From: Pirellulimonas nuda
GTDB lineage: Bacteria > Planctomycetota > Planctomycetia > Pirellulales > Lacipirellulaceae
Length of the DNA: 64,000 nt
Direction of reading: 5' to 3'
Assembly (NCBI RefSeq): GCF_007750855.1
Contig: NZ_CP036291.1
Location: 3,968,001 to 4,032,000, forward strand
This document shows, one piece after another, positions 36,325-45,231 of this stretch; position 1 is the first letter of the stretch; the number at the start of each line of letters is the position of its first letter. Made by a program: the position numbers and the translations under genes. The notes below the pieces were generated by a model. That model saw only the letters and a list, made by a program, of their open reading frames with translations. It ran no database searches and was not told the origin of the DNA.

Positions 36325-36482
36325 CATTGGCGGTGTCCGGTCGGCGCTCGCGCTAGGGATCGCCCCAGCGGCCCCAAAACTAGCCGGCACACGTCAGCTC
36401 CTCTCGCATGCAAACGGAAGTCGCCTGCCGGGCGCCAGGCTGCCCCACGCTCCGTCCGTCCGCCGCGATTGTGGTGGTTTTC

Positions 36483-36788
36483 TAGTCGCAAATGGCCACT
36501 CCCGCCGCGACAATAGGGGACGACTTCGCTCGCCCCTCGCCTACGGACCGGCGGTCCGTCAGCATGGGGTGCGCGCGCAAGGCGCGGCGCCCGAGGTGTC
36601 CGCCCGACCCAACCGAGGTGTCCGATCCATGGGGGTTTTTGTCCGCGCGGCCCGACTCGCTAGGCGTGCCGGGGCCGTTTTGACCAACGACCTGGCGCTC
36701 GAGGCAGGCAAAACCAGCGGGTTATTGGGCCGGAGGGGGGGTTTTGTCCGATTTTCGTCTGCCCCGGACACCGGACAAAAGGACAAAA
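36483..36788 (+). repeat. Intergenic repeat, copy A (inverted partner at 44566-44878)
   Basis: About 306 bp of noncoding DNA that aligns, in reverse complement, with 44566-44878. Anchors I checked by hand: CTAG plus TCGCAAATGGCCAC at the left (36483-36499; partner has CGCAAATAGCCAC), GGCGCCCGAGG (36585-36595), CCGAGGTGTCCGAT at 36613-36626 (14 of 14 identical to 44727-44740), and the right end 36767-36788, 22 of 22 bases identical to 44566-44587. Motifs of TTTTGTCC-type recur inside it. No coding potential; between the anchors the copies diverge. Confidence 0.85.
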
Positions 36789-36876
36789 ACACTAGTCAGC
36801 AGCGGTTATGCTGACGGGCCCCGCGCCGCACGGGGCGGCGACCCAACACGACTCCATCACCGGGAACTACTCCGCC

Positions 36877-37794
36877 ATGCGTGCTACTAGCTACACGGCA
36901 CTCCTCGTGCCCGCCGGACTACTCGCTCTGCTTGGGTCGGCCGCCGCGCCGTTGCTCGCCGCTGAGAAACCCCCTGTCGACCTGCGGGTGATGAGCTTCA
37001 ACATCCGCTACGGCGCCGCAAACGACGGCGAGAACCACTGGGAGAAACGCAAGGGACTGGTCGCGGACACGATCCGGACCTACGACCCCGACCTGCTGGG
37101 GACCCAGGAGACGCTCGGCTTTCAGAAGGAGTTTCTCGAACACGAACTACCAAGCTACACGGGCATCGGCGTGGGACGCGACGACGGCGGCCCGTCCGGC
37201 GAGATGACGGCCATGTTCTACAAGACGGATCGGTTCGAACCGGTCGCGGAGGGACACTTCTGGCTGAGCGAGACCCCGGAGGTCCCCGGCAGCAAGTCGT
37301 GGGACACCAGCCTGACGCGGATGTGTTCGTGGGTGAAGCTCCGCGACCGGCGTGACCTGTCGCTACCGCCGATCTTGTGGCTCAACACCCACTTCGACCA
37401 TGTGGGCAAAGAGGCCCGAGAACAGGCCGCGAAGCTGCTGGTCGCTAAGTCGGGCGTTTTGGGCGCGGGCTGCGACGTCGTCATCACGGGGGACTTCAAC
37501 TCCGCGGTCAGCAGCCCCCCGTACCTGGCGCTGTTCGCAGCGCGTGAGCGTGAGGGGGGACCTTCTCTGTTTATCGACACGTACGTCGCTGCGCGCCCCG
37601 ACGGGGAGCCGGGTCAGGCTACCTTCAACAGCTTCCGCGGCGCGGTGGTTGAGGGCGCCCGCATCGACTGGATCGCGGTCCGCGGGGGCTGGCAGACGCT
37701 CCACGCCGCGATCGACCGGACGCAACCAGACGGGCGCAACCCCTCCGACCACTACCCCGTGCAAGCGTTGCTGCGACGCGAGGCGCAGCAGTAG
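36877..37794 (+). CDS. Secreted endonuclease/exonuclease/phosphatase-fold protein
   Basis: A 305-residue protein from ATG 36877 (the earlier ATG at 36808 would extend into repeat-flanking DNA and has no signal). Signal peptide: residues 1-29 (LLVPAGLLALLGSAAAPLLA). EEP fold motifs in order: VMSFNIRYG (N42), DLLGTQE with E78, LNTHFDHVG, VVITGDFN and the final NPSDHYPV. These match the metal and catalytic residues of the DNase I/sphingomyelinase/phosphatase superfamily. The branch (extracellular nuclease or sugar phosphatase) cannot be told from sequence. It is the first gene inside the repeat-bracketed block; the TIM-barrel gene follows after 76 bp. Confidence 0.88.
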   Translation: MRATSYTALLVPAGLLALLGSAAAPLLAAEKPPVDLRVMSFNIRYGAANDGENHWEKRKGLVADTIRTYDPDLLGTQETLGFQKEFLEHELPSYTGIGVGRDDGGPSGEMTAMFYKTDRFEPVAEGHFWLSETPEVPGSKSWDTSLTRMCSWVKLRDRRDLSLPPILWLNTHFDHVGKEAREQAAKLLVAKSGVLGAGCDVVITGDFNSAVSSPPYLALFAAREREGGPSLFIDTYVAARPDGEPGQATFNSFRGAVVEGARIDWIAVRGGWQTLHAAIDRTQPDGRNPSDHYPVQALLRREAQQ

Positions 37795-37870
37795 CGCAGC
37801 CCCGACCAAGGCTTCTGGGCGACGGTCGTGTCGACCCTCAAGTCAACTCTGTTTCCCAACGAGATTCGCC

Positions 37871-38815
37871 ATGTCCATCAGTCGCCGCACCTTCGCCAAG
37901 GGCGCCCTCGCAACGGCGGCCGCCCTGCCCGCCCGTAGCCTGATCGCCGCCGAAACCGCGGCGCCGCCCGCCGACCGACGTGGCAACCCGATCGCCGTTT
38001 CTACTTACTCGTTCTGGCGTTTCAAGGACGACTCGAAGCTTTCGATGGAGCGCTGTATCGACGAGGCGGCGCGGATGGGGTTCGACGCGGTCGAGCTGCT
38101 GCACATCCAGATGGAAAGCGAAGAGCGCGGCTACCTGCAACGCCTCAAGCAGCGGGCCCTGATCAACGGGGTGTCGCTGTGCGGGCTCAGCACGCACCAA
38201 GGGTTCGTCTCTCCCGATAAACAAGTGCGACAGAAGAATATCGACCACACCATTCACACCATCGAACTCGCCTACCAGCTCGGCATCCCAACCATGCGGG
38301 TCAACACCGGGCGTTGGGGCACCAGCGGAGACTTCGACGAGTTGATGGCCAACCGAGGCGTCGAGCCGCGGCTAGCGGGCTACTCGGACGACGACGCCTT
38401 CGGGTGGGTCACCGACTCCTTTGAAAAGTGCTTGCCCGCGGCGGAGCGGTGCGGCGTGACGCTGGGGCTGGAGAACCACTGGGGGTTAGGGATTTCGCCA
38501 GAGGGTGTGCTGCGGATCGTCGACGCGGTCGACTCGCCCTGGCTGCAGGTCACCACCGACACGGGGAACTTTCTGGAAGACCCGTACGACCGGCTCGAGC
38601 AGATGGCGCCGAAGACCGTGTTCGTACAGGCCAAGACCTACTGCGGGGGTGGGCTGTGGTACTCGCTCGACCTCGACTACCCACGGATCGCAGAGATCTT
38701 CCGCCGCAACCACTACCGGGGCTACGTGTCGCTGGAGTTCGAAGGAGAAGAAGACTGGCAGACCGCGATCCCCAAGAGCCTGGCGTTGCTACGGTCGGCT
38801 TTCGCCGGAAGCTGA
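37871..38815 (+). CDS. Secreted TIM-barrel sugar isomerase/epimerase-like protein
   Basis: A 314-residue protein. ATG 37871 starts a Tat signal (MSISRRTFAKGALATAAALP). The xylose-isomerase-like TIM barrel follows: FDAVELLHIQMESEERGYLQ, LCGLSTHQGFVSP, AYQLGIPTMRVNTGRWGTSG, VTLGLENHWGLGISPEGVLR with E/H metal-type residues, WLQVTTDTGNFLEDPYDRLE and RGYVSLEFEGEE. Acidic and His residues at the usual strand ends suggest a divalent metal. Such secreted family members are common in planctomycetes; the substrate is unknown. Same strand as the EEP protein. Confidence 0.87.
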   Translation: MSISRRTFAKGALATAAALPARSLIAAETAAPPADRRGNPIAVSTYSFWRFKDDSKLSMERCIDEAARMGFDAVELLHIQMESEERGYLQRLKQRALINGVSLCGLSTHQGFVSPDKQVRQKNIDHTIHTIELAYQLGIPTMRVNTGRWGTSGDFDELMANRGVEPRLAGYSDDDAFGWVTDSFEKCLPAAERCGVTLGLENHWGLGISPEGVLRIVDAVDSPWLQVTTDTGNFLEDPYDRLEQMAPKTVFVQAKTYCGGGLWYSLDLDYPRIAEIFRRNHYRGYVSLEFEGEEDWQTAIPKSLALLRSAFAGS

Positions 38816-38871
38816 AGGGCACGCCACTCCGAGTGCAATTCGCTACACGGCAAGACCTAGCGGGGGACCTA

Positions 38872-39666
38872 TCATGCGCGGGTGCGGCGCCAACGACAGA
38901 CCAGTGCGGACGCAATCGTACCGAGCAACACGAGGCCGCTCGGCTCCGGCACCCCGGCGCCGGAGGCGACGCCGGACTTAGCGGCCCAGGCGGCGTCCAT
39001 CATGCCATCGAGTTCTGCAATGTCTGCTTGCTCACCAAATTGAGACCGCCACAGAGCGATATCGGCGCCGCCGTCGAGGTGGCCGTCCCGCAGGCTTGTG
39101 TAGTCGGCTGCGTCGACAGCGCCGTCACCGTTCATGTCCGCGGAAGGGCCCGTCCGGGCCAACCAACGGACGTTGTATTGAAAGAAATCGGCGCTCCCGG
39201 GGGGCGGGGTCGTGACGCCACGGAGCAACATCCAAGGGCCGCGTTGTGCGGCAAGCAGGTGCACACTGGAATCGTCGCCCGATTGCCCACTGAACTCCCA
39301 CACGTTGTGCGAAAGCCCAAGCGGAACGAACCGGCCTTCGAGCCCCAACAAGTTTAATGCCTGATCGACATCGAGCGCACCAATGGAATCAGAAACGGTG
39401 GACAGCGAACGGTTCAAGCCGGTGATCTCGGCGCGGGTGAACTCGGCAAAGCGGCGGCCCTCGTCAAAGCCGGTGGCGAGGTCGTACTCCCCTTTCAGGC
39501 GGTAACGCACGTCAACGCCGGCGAAGCCGCCCGTCTGATGGATCACGCTGTGCGCCGGCAACACACGATACTCTTGAAGAAAGATCGGATGATCAGCGTA
39601 GGCCCCGGCGGTCGCCAAGATTGTCGCGCACAGCGCAATCGGGCCAGCACTTAGATAAGCAAACAT
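38872..39666 (-). CDS. PEP-CTERM protein with dockerin-like EF-hand segment
   Basis: A 264-residue secreted protein: signal MFAYLSAGPIALCATILATA, cleaved near AYADHP. The body is beta-rich. A single dockerin-like calcium loop lies near residues 176-190 (ADMNGDGAVDAADYTSLRDG) followed by IALWRSQFG, the same motif pair as in the genes at 47998 and 59135, but with the linker shortened to a few residues. The C-terminus VPEPSGLVLLGTIASALVCR with WRRTRA is a PEP-CTERM signal. It is on the opposite strand to its neighbours within the repeat-bracketed block and divergent from the locus C DUF1549 gene. Confidence 0.82.
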   Translation of the reverse strand: MFAYLSAGPIALCATILATAGAYADHPIFLQEYRVLPAHSVIHQTGGFAGVDVRYRLKGEYDLATGFDEGRRFAEFTRAEITGLNRSLSTVSDSIGALDVDQALNLLGLEGRFVPLGLSHNVWEFSGQSGDDSSVHLLAAQRGPWMLLRGVTTPPPGSADFFQYNVRWLARTGPSADMNGDGAVDAADYTSLRDGHLDGGADIALWRSQFGEQADIAELDGMMDAAWAAKSGVASGAGVPEPSGLVLLGTIASALVCRWRRTRA

Positions 39667-39893
39667 GAGAAGTGGCCTCCATGGTTCAGCCCGTCGCTAT
39701 GGTAGACCTTGCGAGGCTCAGTCCGCAAGAGAATTGCATAGAAACTTCGACAGAGCGTCTGGCGTTTGCCGCGAACGTCACCCCGCTTTCCCGAGTTTTC
39801 TCCCGGGCTCCGACAAACCATTCAAGTAGATCCCGCTGCTCTAAGCTCTGCTATACTGCAATCGGGACCCAACCGACCGCCAATCGTTGCGCC

Positions 39894-42800
39894 ATGCCAA
39901 TCCAACGGAAACGGATCAGGAAGCCGGCCTGCGCTCTCTCCGGCTCGGCAGCCGCATCAGAGCATGCACTTCGCCGCAACCATCGCGCCCGTTGGGCAGT
40001 CGCGGGTCGAAGCCTCGTTACTGCTTGGCTGACCGCGGTCAGCGTGACCGGCGCCACCGCAGTTGAAAGGCCTCCAGCCGCGGACCGAGAGGAGTTCTTT
40101 GAGTCTCAGGTGCGACCGTTGCTAGCCGAACGTTGCTACGCGTGCCACAGCGCCAAGTCCTCGAAGGTGCGCGGGGGCCTGCGGGTCGATCACACCGACC
40201 TGATGCTGGCCGGGGGCGAGTCAGGCGTCGCGATCGTTCCCGGCGCTCCCGACGAGAGCCTGTTGATTGACGCGGTCAACCACGGCTCGCTCAGGATGCC
40301 GCCGGACGGGAAACTCACTTCGGAAGAGATCGCCGTGCTGACGCGATGGGTCGCCGAAGGAGCCTACTGGCCGGCAAGCGAGATTGCTGATGCGGTGATG
40401 CCCACCGAGGAGTTCGACCTGCAGTCTCGTCGGTCGAGCCACTGGGCGTGGCAACCAGTAGCTTCGCCAGAACCGCCGAAGGTGGCGGATCGCGGCTGGC
40501 CGAAGGGCGACATCGATCGGTTCGTGCTCGCAAAGATGGAGGCCGCTGGACTGACGCCGGCGCCGGCCAAAGACAAGTATGCTTTGCTCCGTCGTCTTTA
40601 CTTTGACCTGATCGGACTTCCGCCAACTCGGCAGCAAGTCGAGACCTTCGCCGGCGACGACTCACCTGAGTCGTTCGAGCGTGTCGTCGACGGTCTGTTG
40701 GATTCTCCCCGCTTCGGAGAGCGTTGGGGAAGGCACTGGCTCGACCTGGTCCGCTACGCCGAGTCGCGCGGTCACGAGTTCGACTACGACGCCCCCAACG
40801 CCTACCAATACCGCGATTACGTGATCCGGGCGTTCAATCAGGACGTACCGTACGACCAATTCGTCCGTGAACACATCGCCGGTGACTTACTCAAGCAGCC
40901 GCGCTTGAACCCGGACCAGGGCTACAACGAGTCGATCCTTGGAACGGGCTTCTGGCACCTTGGGGAGTGGGTGCACTCTCCTGTCGATACAAGGAAGGAC
41001 GAGGCGACACGGTTCGACAACATGGTCGACGTGATGTCGAAGACGTTCCTGGGCATGACGGTCGCTTGCGCCCGCTGCCACGACCACAAGTTCGACGCGA
41101 TCTCGAGCCGCGACTACTACGCGCTCACCGGGTTCCTGCAGAGTTCGGACTACCGTCAGGTGCGTTTCGAGTCGCTTGAACACAATCGCAAGGTCGCTCT
41201 CAAGCTTGCCGCGATTGACCGAAAGTTCCAAGACTCGTTGCGGCAGTCGATCGACGGCGAATTGAGTTCCAGGGAAGATGTTGGCGGGCGTGCGGCCCTA
41301 ACGCGGTCGACCGCGGACCCGCCAACCGCCACGGCCGCGAACGATCCGCATAACGTGCGGGTCCTCTTCGACTATGCGGTTGCCGCGCCGCACGAATTTA
41401 TGCAGGACGGATTCACCTTTGGCCAGGCGATCCGCCAGGCGGGCGACCTCTATCTGCATCACGACGGAAGGCATTTGGAGCTGCGCGTCGCCCAGCAGGC
41501 CAGCGCCGCGGCCGACCCCTTCTGGGAAATCTTGCGCAATGACAGCCAACCCTCCGTGAACGGCAGCGGCGCCCTCGACCCAGCTACATGGAGCGGGCGA
41601 ACGTTGCGGACACCCACCGTCATGCTCGACACCGGAAGAGTGGCGTGCCTCGTGCGCGGGGGCGGGCAGGCGTTTGCTTGCGTGAACTCGCACCGCTTAC
41701 TGCACGGCCCGTTACACGGACAGAATCTTGTCAAGTTCGCCTCGCCGACGGACGAGGACCAGCGAGAGACGGAAGAACTTCATTGGGTGCGTCTCGACCT
41801 CACTCTTCACGCCGGGTCGCGGGTCTGCTTTGAGTTCGCCCCTAACGCCGACTGCGGGCTCGAGGTCCTGCGGATTGTTGAGGTTGCCGGCGACGATTCG
41901 TTGCCCGCTCCCGGCGCCCGGCCGGTCAACTTACTGCGATTGAGCGAACGCTTGTCCGCGAGCGCTGATACGAATCTACAGATCGGTGCGCCGCTCTCTC
42001 TGGTAACCGCCGATCCCGATCAGGAAATTGAGACAGCAGTCGCCGCACAGACCGCCCGTCTGATCCGTCAGTGGAACCGTGAAAGGGAATCCCTCCAAGC
42101 GGAGGTGCAACAGCATTCTCGACTCGCGATCGCCATGATGGAGTGTTCGGCGGAGGACGACCGGCGCCTAATCCGAGGCGATTCGGCCAGCCCTGCAGAG
42201 ACCGTGCCGCGGCGGTTCCTCGAAACAATCGACGGGCCCGGCCCGTTGGTTGCGGGTGGCGGGAGCGGCCGCTTGGCCCTCGCTGACCGCGTGAACGCTC
42301 CCGACAACCCGCTCACCAGTCGGGTCATAGTTAACCGGATCTGGCAGCACCTGATCGGCGAAGGCATCGTACCGACGCCGGACAACTTTGGCGTCCTGGG
42401 CGAGGCCCCTACCAACCCAGAGCTGTTGGATTTCCTGGCCGGAGAGTTTGACCGAAACGGCAAGTCTGTCAAATCGATGATCCGGTCCATTGTGTTGTCG
42501 AGCACCTACCGTACGTCGTCGCAGGTCGACGCAAAATCGGCCGAGAGAGACCCAGATAACGACTGGCTCTCGCACTTGCCTCCAAAGCGGCTTGACGCGG
42601 AATCTATCCGTGACTCGCTGCTGTTGATCGCGGGAAAGTTGGACGCGACTCCCTACGGTCCCTCCGTGCCGGTCCACCTCACTAGCTTCATGCAAGGCCG
42701 AGGCCGTCCCAAGAAGAACGGCCCGATGGATGGAGCGGGGCGCAGGTCGGTCTACCTGGAGGTGCGGCGGAACTTCCTGTCGCCGTTGGGTGCGGCGTTT

Positions 42801-43136
42801 GACGCCCCGACCCCTTTCAGCACTATGGGCCGACGGACGCGGTCCAACGTTCCCGCACAGGCTCTCACTCTGCTCAACGACCCGTTTGTGCAGGACCGCG
42901 CGCGTGACTGGGCAGAGAAGACGCTGAGCGGGGAGGCGACGACCGTCGACGGCCTGACCAAGGCGTTCTACTATTCCGGTTTTGGGCGCCCCCCGTCGGC
43001 CGATGAGCTGCGTCTGATCGCGCGGTTTGTGCAAGACGAGGCGCAGCAGCGCCGATCCGACAGCCGCGACGTAGTGGTCTGGACCAGTGTCGCCCACGCG
43101 CTGATCAACACCAAAGAGTTCCTGTTCCTCCAATGA
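39894..43136 (+). CDS. Secreted planctomycete cytochrome / DUF1549-DUF1553 protein (locus C)
   Basis: A 1080-residue protein. The start is uncertain: ATG 39894 keeps a membrane/signal-like segment (residues 40-57, SLVTAWLTAVSVTGATA) and the PSCyt1 motif CYACH (C81, C84, H85). PSCyt2/DUF1549 follows (FGERWGRHWLDLVRYAESRG) with CARCHDHKFD from C392, and PSD1/DUF1553 at the end (LTSRVIVNRIWQHLIGEGIV; NVPAQALTLLNDPF). About residues 485-665 form an insert with beta-strand features (LELRVAQQA, CFEFAPNADCGLEVLRIVEV) unlike the inserts of loci A and B. Stop and next start overlap as ATGA (43133-43136), so the DUF1501 gene is translationally coupled. Confidence 0.9.
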   Translation: MPIQRKRIRKPACALSGSAAASEHALRRNHRARWAVAGRSLVTAWLTAVSVTGATAVERPPAADREEFFESQVRPLLAERCYACHSAKSSKVRGGLRVDHTDLMLAGGESGVAIVPGAPDESLLIDAVNHGSLRMPPDGKLTSEEIAVLTRWVAEGAYWPASEIADAVMPTEEFDLQSRRSSHWAWQPVASPEPPKVADRGWPKGDIDRFVLAKMEAAGLTPAPAKDKYALLRRLYFDLIGLPPTRQQVETFAGDDSPESFERVVDGLLDSPRFGERWGRHWLDLVRYAESRGHEFDYDAPNAYQYRDYVIRAFNQDVPYDQFVREHIAGDLLKQPRLNPDQGYNESILGTGFWHLGEWVHSPVDTRKDEATRFDNMVDVMSKTFLGMTVACARCHDHKFDAISSRDYYALTGFLQSSDYRQVRFESLEHNRKVALKLAAIDRKFQDSLRQSIDGELSSREDVGGRAALTRSTADPPTATAANDPHNVRVLFDYAVAAPHEFMQDGFTFGQAIRQAGDLYLHHDGRHLELRVAQQASAAADPFWEILRNDSQPSVNGSGALDPATWSGRTLRTPTVMLDTGRVACLVRGGGQAFACVNSHRLLHGPLHGQNLVKFASPTDEDQRETEELHWVRLDLTLHAGSRVCFEFAPNADCGLEVLRIVEVAGDDSLPAPGARPVNLLRLSERLSASADTNLQIGAPLSLVTADPDQEIETAVAAQTARLIRQWNRERESLQAEVQQHSRLAIAMMECSAEDDRRLIRGDSASPAETVPRRFLETIDGPGPLVAGGGSGRLALADRVNAPDNPLTSRVIVNRIWQHLIGEGIVPTPDNFGVLGEAPTNPELLDFLAGEFDRNGKSVKSMIRSIVLSSTYRTSSQVDAKSAERDPDNDWLSHLPPKRLDAESIRDSLLLIAGKLDATPYGPSVPVHLTSFMQGRGRPKKNGPMDGAGRRSVYLEVRRNFLSPLGAAFDAPTPFSTMGRRTRSNVPAQALTLLNDPFVQDRARDWAEKTLSGEATTVDGLTKAFYYSGFGRPPSADELRLIARFVQDEAQQRRSDSRDVVVWTSVAHALINTKEFLFLQ

Positions 43137-44542
43137 ATCGCTCATACCCGCCCCCCATGCCGTCTCGTCGAGAGATGCTCACGCGCTGCGCCAACGGCTT
43201 TGGCGCTATGTCGCTCGCGGCCTTGCTGGCCGACCGCAGCTTCGCCGGGACCGATGCGTCCGGCCCCCACTTCAAGCCCCGAGTGCGGAGCGTCATCTTC
43301 CTCTACATGGACGGCGGGCCCTCTCAGGTTGACACCTTTGATCCAAAGCCGATGCTGGACAAGTACAACGGGAGGGACCCCGCCAGCTTGTTCAAGGTGA
43401 CGCCCACCCAGTTCAACAACAACGGCAAAGTGCTGGCAAGCCCGTGGCGATTTAAGCGGCATGGCGCCTCCGGCGCTCCGGTGAGCGCGTTGTTTCCGCA
43501 CATCGCCGGCGTTGTTGACGAACTTTGCGTGGTCCGGTCGATGGCCACCGAGTTCCCCGAACACACCTCGGCCAATTATTTCTTGCATTCGGGCAGCGGC
43601 CTCCAGGGCCGCCCCAGCATGGGCGCTTGGTTAAACTATGGGCTGGGAAGCGAGTGCCAGGACCTGCCCGGATTCGTGGTGATCAACGGCGGGTTGATCC
43701 CGCCGGGCGGGATCGATTGCTTCGGCAGCGGATTCCTTCCGGCCAGTTTTCAAGGCTCTATCTTGAAGCCCTCGGGTCACGCGGTCGTCAATATCACCCC
43801 ACGCGAACCCGATCCAAGCGAGCAGTTGCGCAAGCTCTCGCTTGCACGCGGGCTCGACGACCTTGCCCCCCCGTCGGTGCGCCAGAACGACGCGGTCGAG
43901 TCTGCTATCCGCAACTACGAACTGGCGTTCCGGATGCAGAGCGCTGTGCCGAGCTTGGCCGACCTGAACTCGGAATCGCGTGAGACGCACCGCTTGTACG
44001 GCCTCGATTCTCGCAACGAAGCGACCCGCACCTACGCAGCCGAATGCCTGTTGGCGCGACGCCTGGTTGAGCGCGGCGTTCGGTTTGTTGAGCTGACGTG
44101 TCCATCGACGTCCAGCGATCGGTGGGACCAGCACAGCAGTCTCAAGCAGGGCCACGAACTGAACGCGGCCGCGGTCGACCAGCCGATCGCTGGCCTGATC
44201 ATCGATCTGAAACAACGCGGGCTGCTGGACGAGACCTTGGTCGTCTGGGCCGGCGAGTTCGGCAGGACCCCTTTCGCCCAGGGCGACGACGGACGCGACC
44301 ACAACCCCGAAGGCTTCACGGTCTGGCTCGCCGGCGGAGGCGTGCGGGCGGGGACGAGCTTCGGGGCGACGGACGAGTGGGGCTACCGCGCCATCGAGAA
44401 CCGCCTCGAGATCCACGACCTGCACGCCACGATCCTGCATCTGCTCGGGGTCGACCACACCCGCTCCACCTACCGCTTTGGGGGAAGGGACATGCGGCTC
44501 ACGGACGTGAAGGGGAATGTCGTGCACGGCATTCTCGCGTGA
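43133..44542 (+). CDS. DUF1501 secreted protein, partner of locus C
   Basis: A 469-residue protein beginning in a 4-bp ATGA overlap with the DUF1549/1553 stop. Tat-like signal: SRREMLTRCANGFGAMSLAA. Blocks of the family: FLYMDGGPSQVDTFDPKPML, GAWLNYGLGSECQDLPGFVV, FVELTCPSTSSDRWDQHS, LLDETLVVWAGEFGRTPFAQ and RDHNPEGFTVWLAGGGVRAG, ending EIHDLHATILHLLGVDHTRS. It is most like the locus A partner in domain style (IMMLTRC signal, DTFDPKP). It is the last gene before repeat copy B. Confidence 0.93.
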   Translation: MNRSYPPPMPSRREMLTRCANGFGAMSLAALLADRSFAGTDASGPHFKPRVRSVIFLYMDGGPSQVDTFDPKPMLDKYNGRDPASLFKVTPTQFNNNGKVLASPWRFKRHGASGAPVSALFPHIAGVVDELCVVRSMATEFPEHTSANYFLHSGSGLQGRPSMGAWLNYGLGSECQDLPGFVVINGGLIPPGGIDCFGSGFLPASFQGSILKPSGHAVVNITPREPDPSEQLRKLSLARGLDDLAPPSVRQNDAVESAIRNYELAFRMQSAVPSLADLNSESRETHRLYGLDSRNEATRTYAAECLLARRLVERGVRFVELTCPSTSSDRWDQHSSLKQGHELNAAAVDQPIAGLIIDLKQRGLLDETLVVWAGEFGRTPFAQGDDGRDHNPEGFTVWLAGGGVRAGTSFGATDEWGYRAIENRLEIHDLHATILHLLGVDHTRSTYRFGGRDMRLTDVKGNVVHGILA

Positions 44543-45231
44543 GCGCTCGGCGGGGCTTTCGCGGGTTTTGTCCTTTTGTCCGGTGTCTGGCGTCATTTTT
44601 TTCGTCGGCTCGCGGGTAACCGAGGGTGGCCGGCCCTGTGGCGTAACGACTTACGTCGACGGCCGCGTCTGCCGGGCCCTCCGGGCGGGACAAAACCGCC
44701 CGATCAGCGGACACTACCCCCCTCCAATCGGACACCTCGGGGACAAAATGATGCGCCTCGGGCGCCTCAGGACCGAGGGCGCGGTCCGCGCGCACCGGTC
44801 CCGGCTCAGCCTCCCCCGGGGGAAGCCGATTGCTGCTCGATTATCCCGGCGCCGGTGGCTATTTGCGAGCGAGTTCTAGGAGAATAGCCGCACGAGCAGC
44901 GAAGGCGGATCGCACGGGGATTGGCGGCGTTAAGTCGCTGAAGGGCGCTCGGGTTCACCCTGCTGGAGAGCCAGCCTTGGAGCCCCGGGGTTCACCTCCC
45001 GCGCAAGCGCACTGGCGTCGCTGCGGGGGAGTCCGCTGGCGCGGTGCGCCCATGCCACGCTCCGTCGCTGACTGTGCGGTTCTGCTGGCGCGCCAGACGG
45101 CGGCTGGACAGCGTCCGCCGATCACCCGCTATACTCACGCGCACGAAATGCTGCCAGCACGCGACGTGCATAGATTGGCGGCGGCCCACCGTAGCGTCTG
45201 CATCCCCTGCCCCGAGAACCCAGGAACCAAC
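44543..45231. other. Intergenic region with repeat copy B and leader of the transporter gene
   Basis: 689 bp with no supported gene. Copy B of the inverted intergenic repeat takes up 44566-44878. Beyond it, 44879-45231 stays GC-rich with an open frame toward the transporter, but no homologous residues appear before about 45232. A TATACT at 45130-45135 could be a -10 box; the TGGACA at 45105-45110 is the best -35 but with a 19-bp spacer. Confidence 0.5.
44566..44878 (-). repeat. Intergenic repeat, copy B (inverted relative to copy A)
   Basis: Runs on the opposite strand to copy A. Read in reverse complement, it carries CGCAAATAGCCAC at 44854-44866, GGCGCCCGAGG at 44757-44767, CCGAGGTGTCCGAT (44727-44740) and the exact 22-bp end at 44566-44587. 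It lies 23 bp after the DUF1501 stop, where a terminator would be expected. The two copies enclose about 7.8 kb. Confidence 0.85.

Larger units (their letters stand above)
36104..36876. other. 773-bp intergenic region with terminator and repeat copy A
   Basis: No gene is supported between the PEP-CTERM stop and the exonuclease/phosphatase start. It contains a rho-independent terminator (36275-36324) and copy A of an approximately 306-bp inverted intergenic repeat (36483-36788), listed separately. Open frames here overlap the repeat and lack family-like composition. 36550-36562 includes the palindrome ACGGACCGGCGGTCCGT region. Confidence 0.7.

Noticed and set aside
36257-36814. 185-codon frame through the repeat copy A region
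   Set aside because: It spans the terminator loop and the repeat, has mixed low-complexity residues, and the inverted copy B does not keep an equivalent frame.
44830-45231. N-terminal extension of the transporter frame
   Set aside because: It starts inside repeat copy B and has no homologous content; GTG 45232 with AGGA is a better start.
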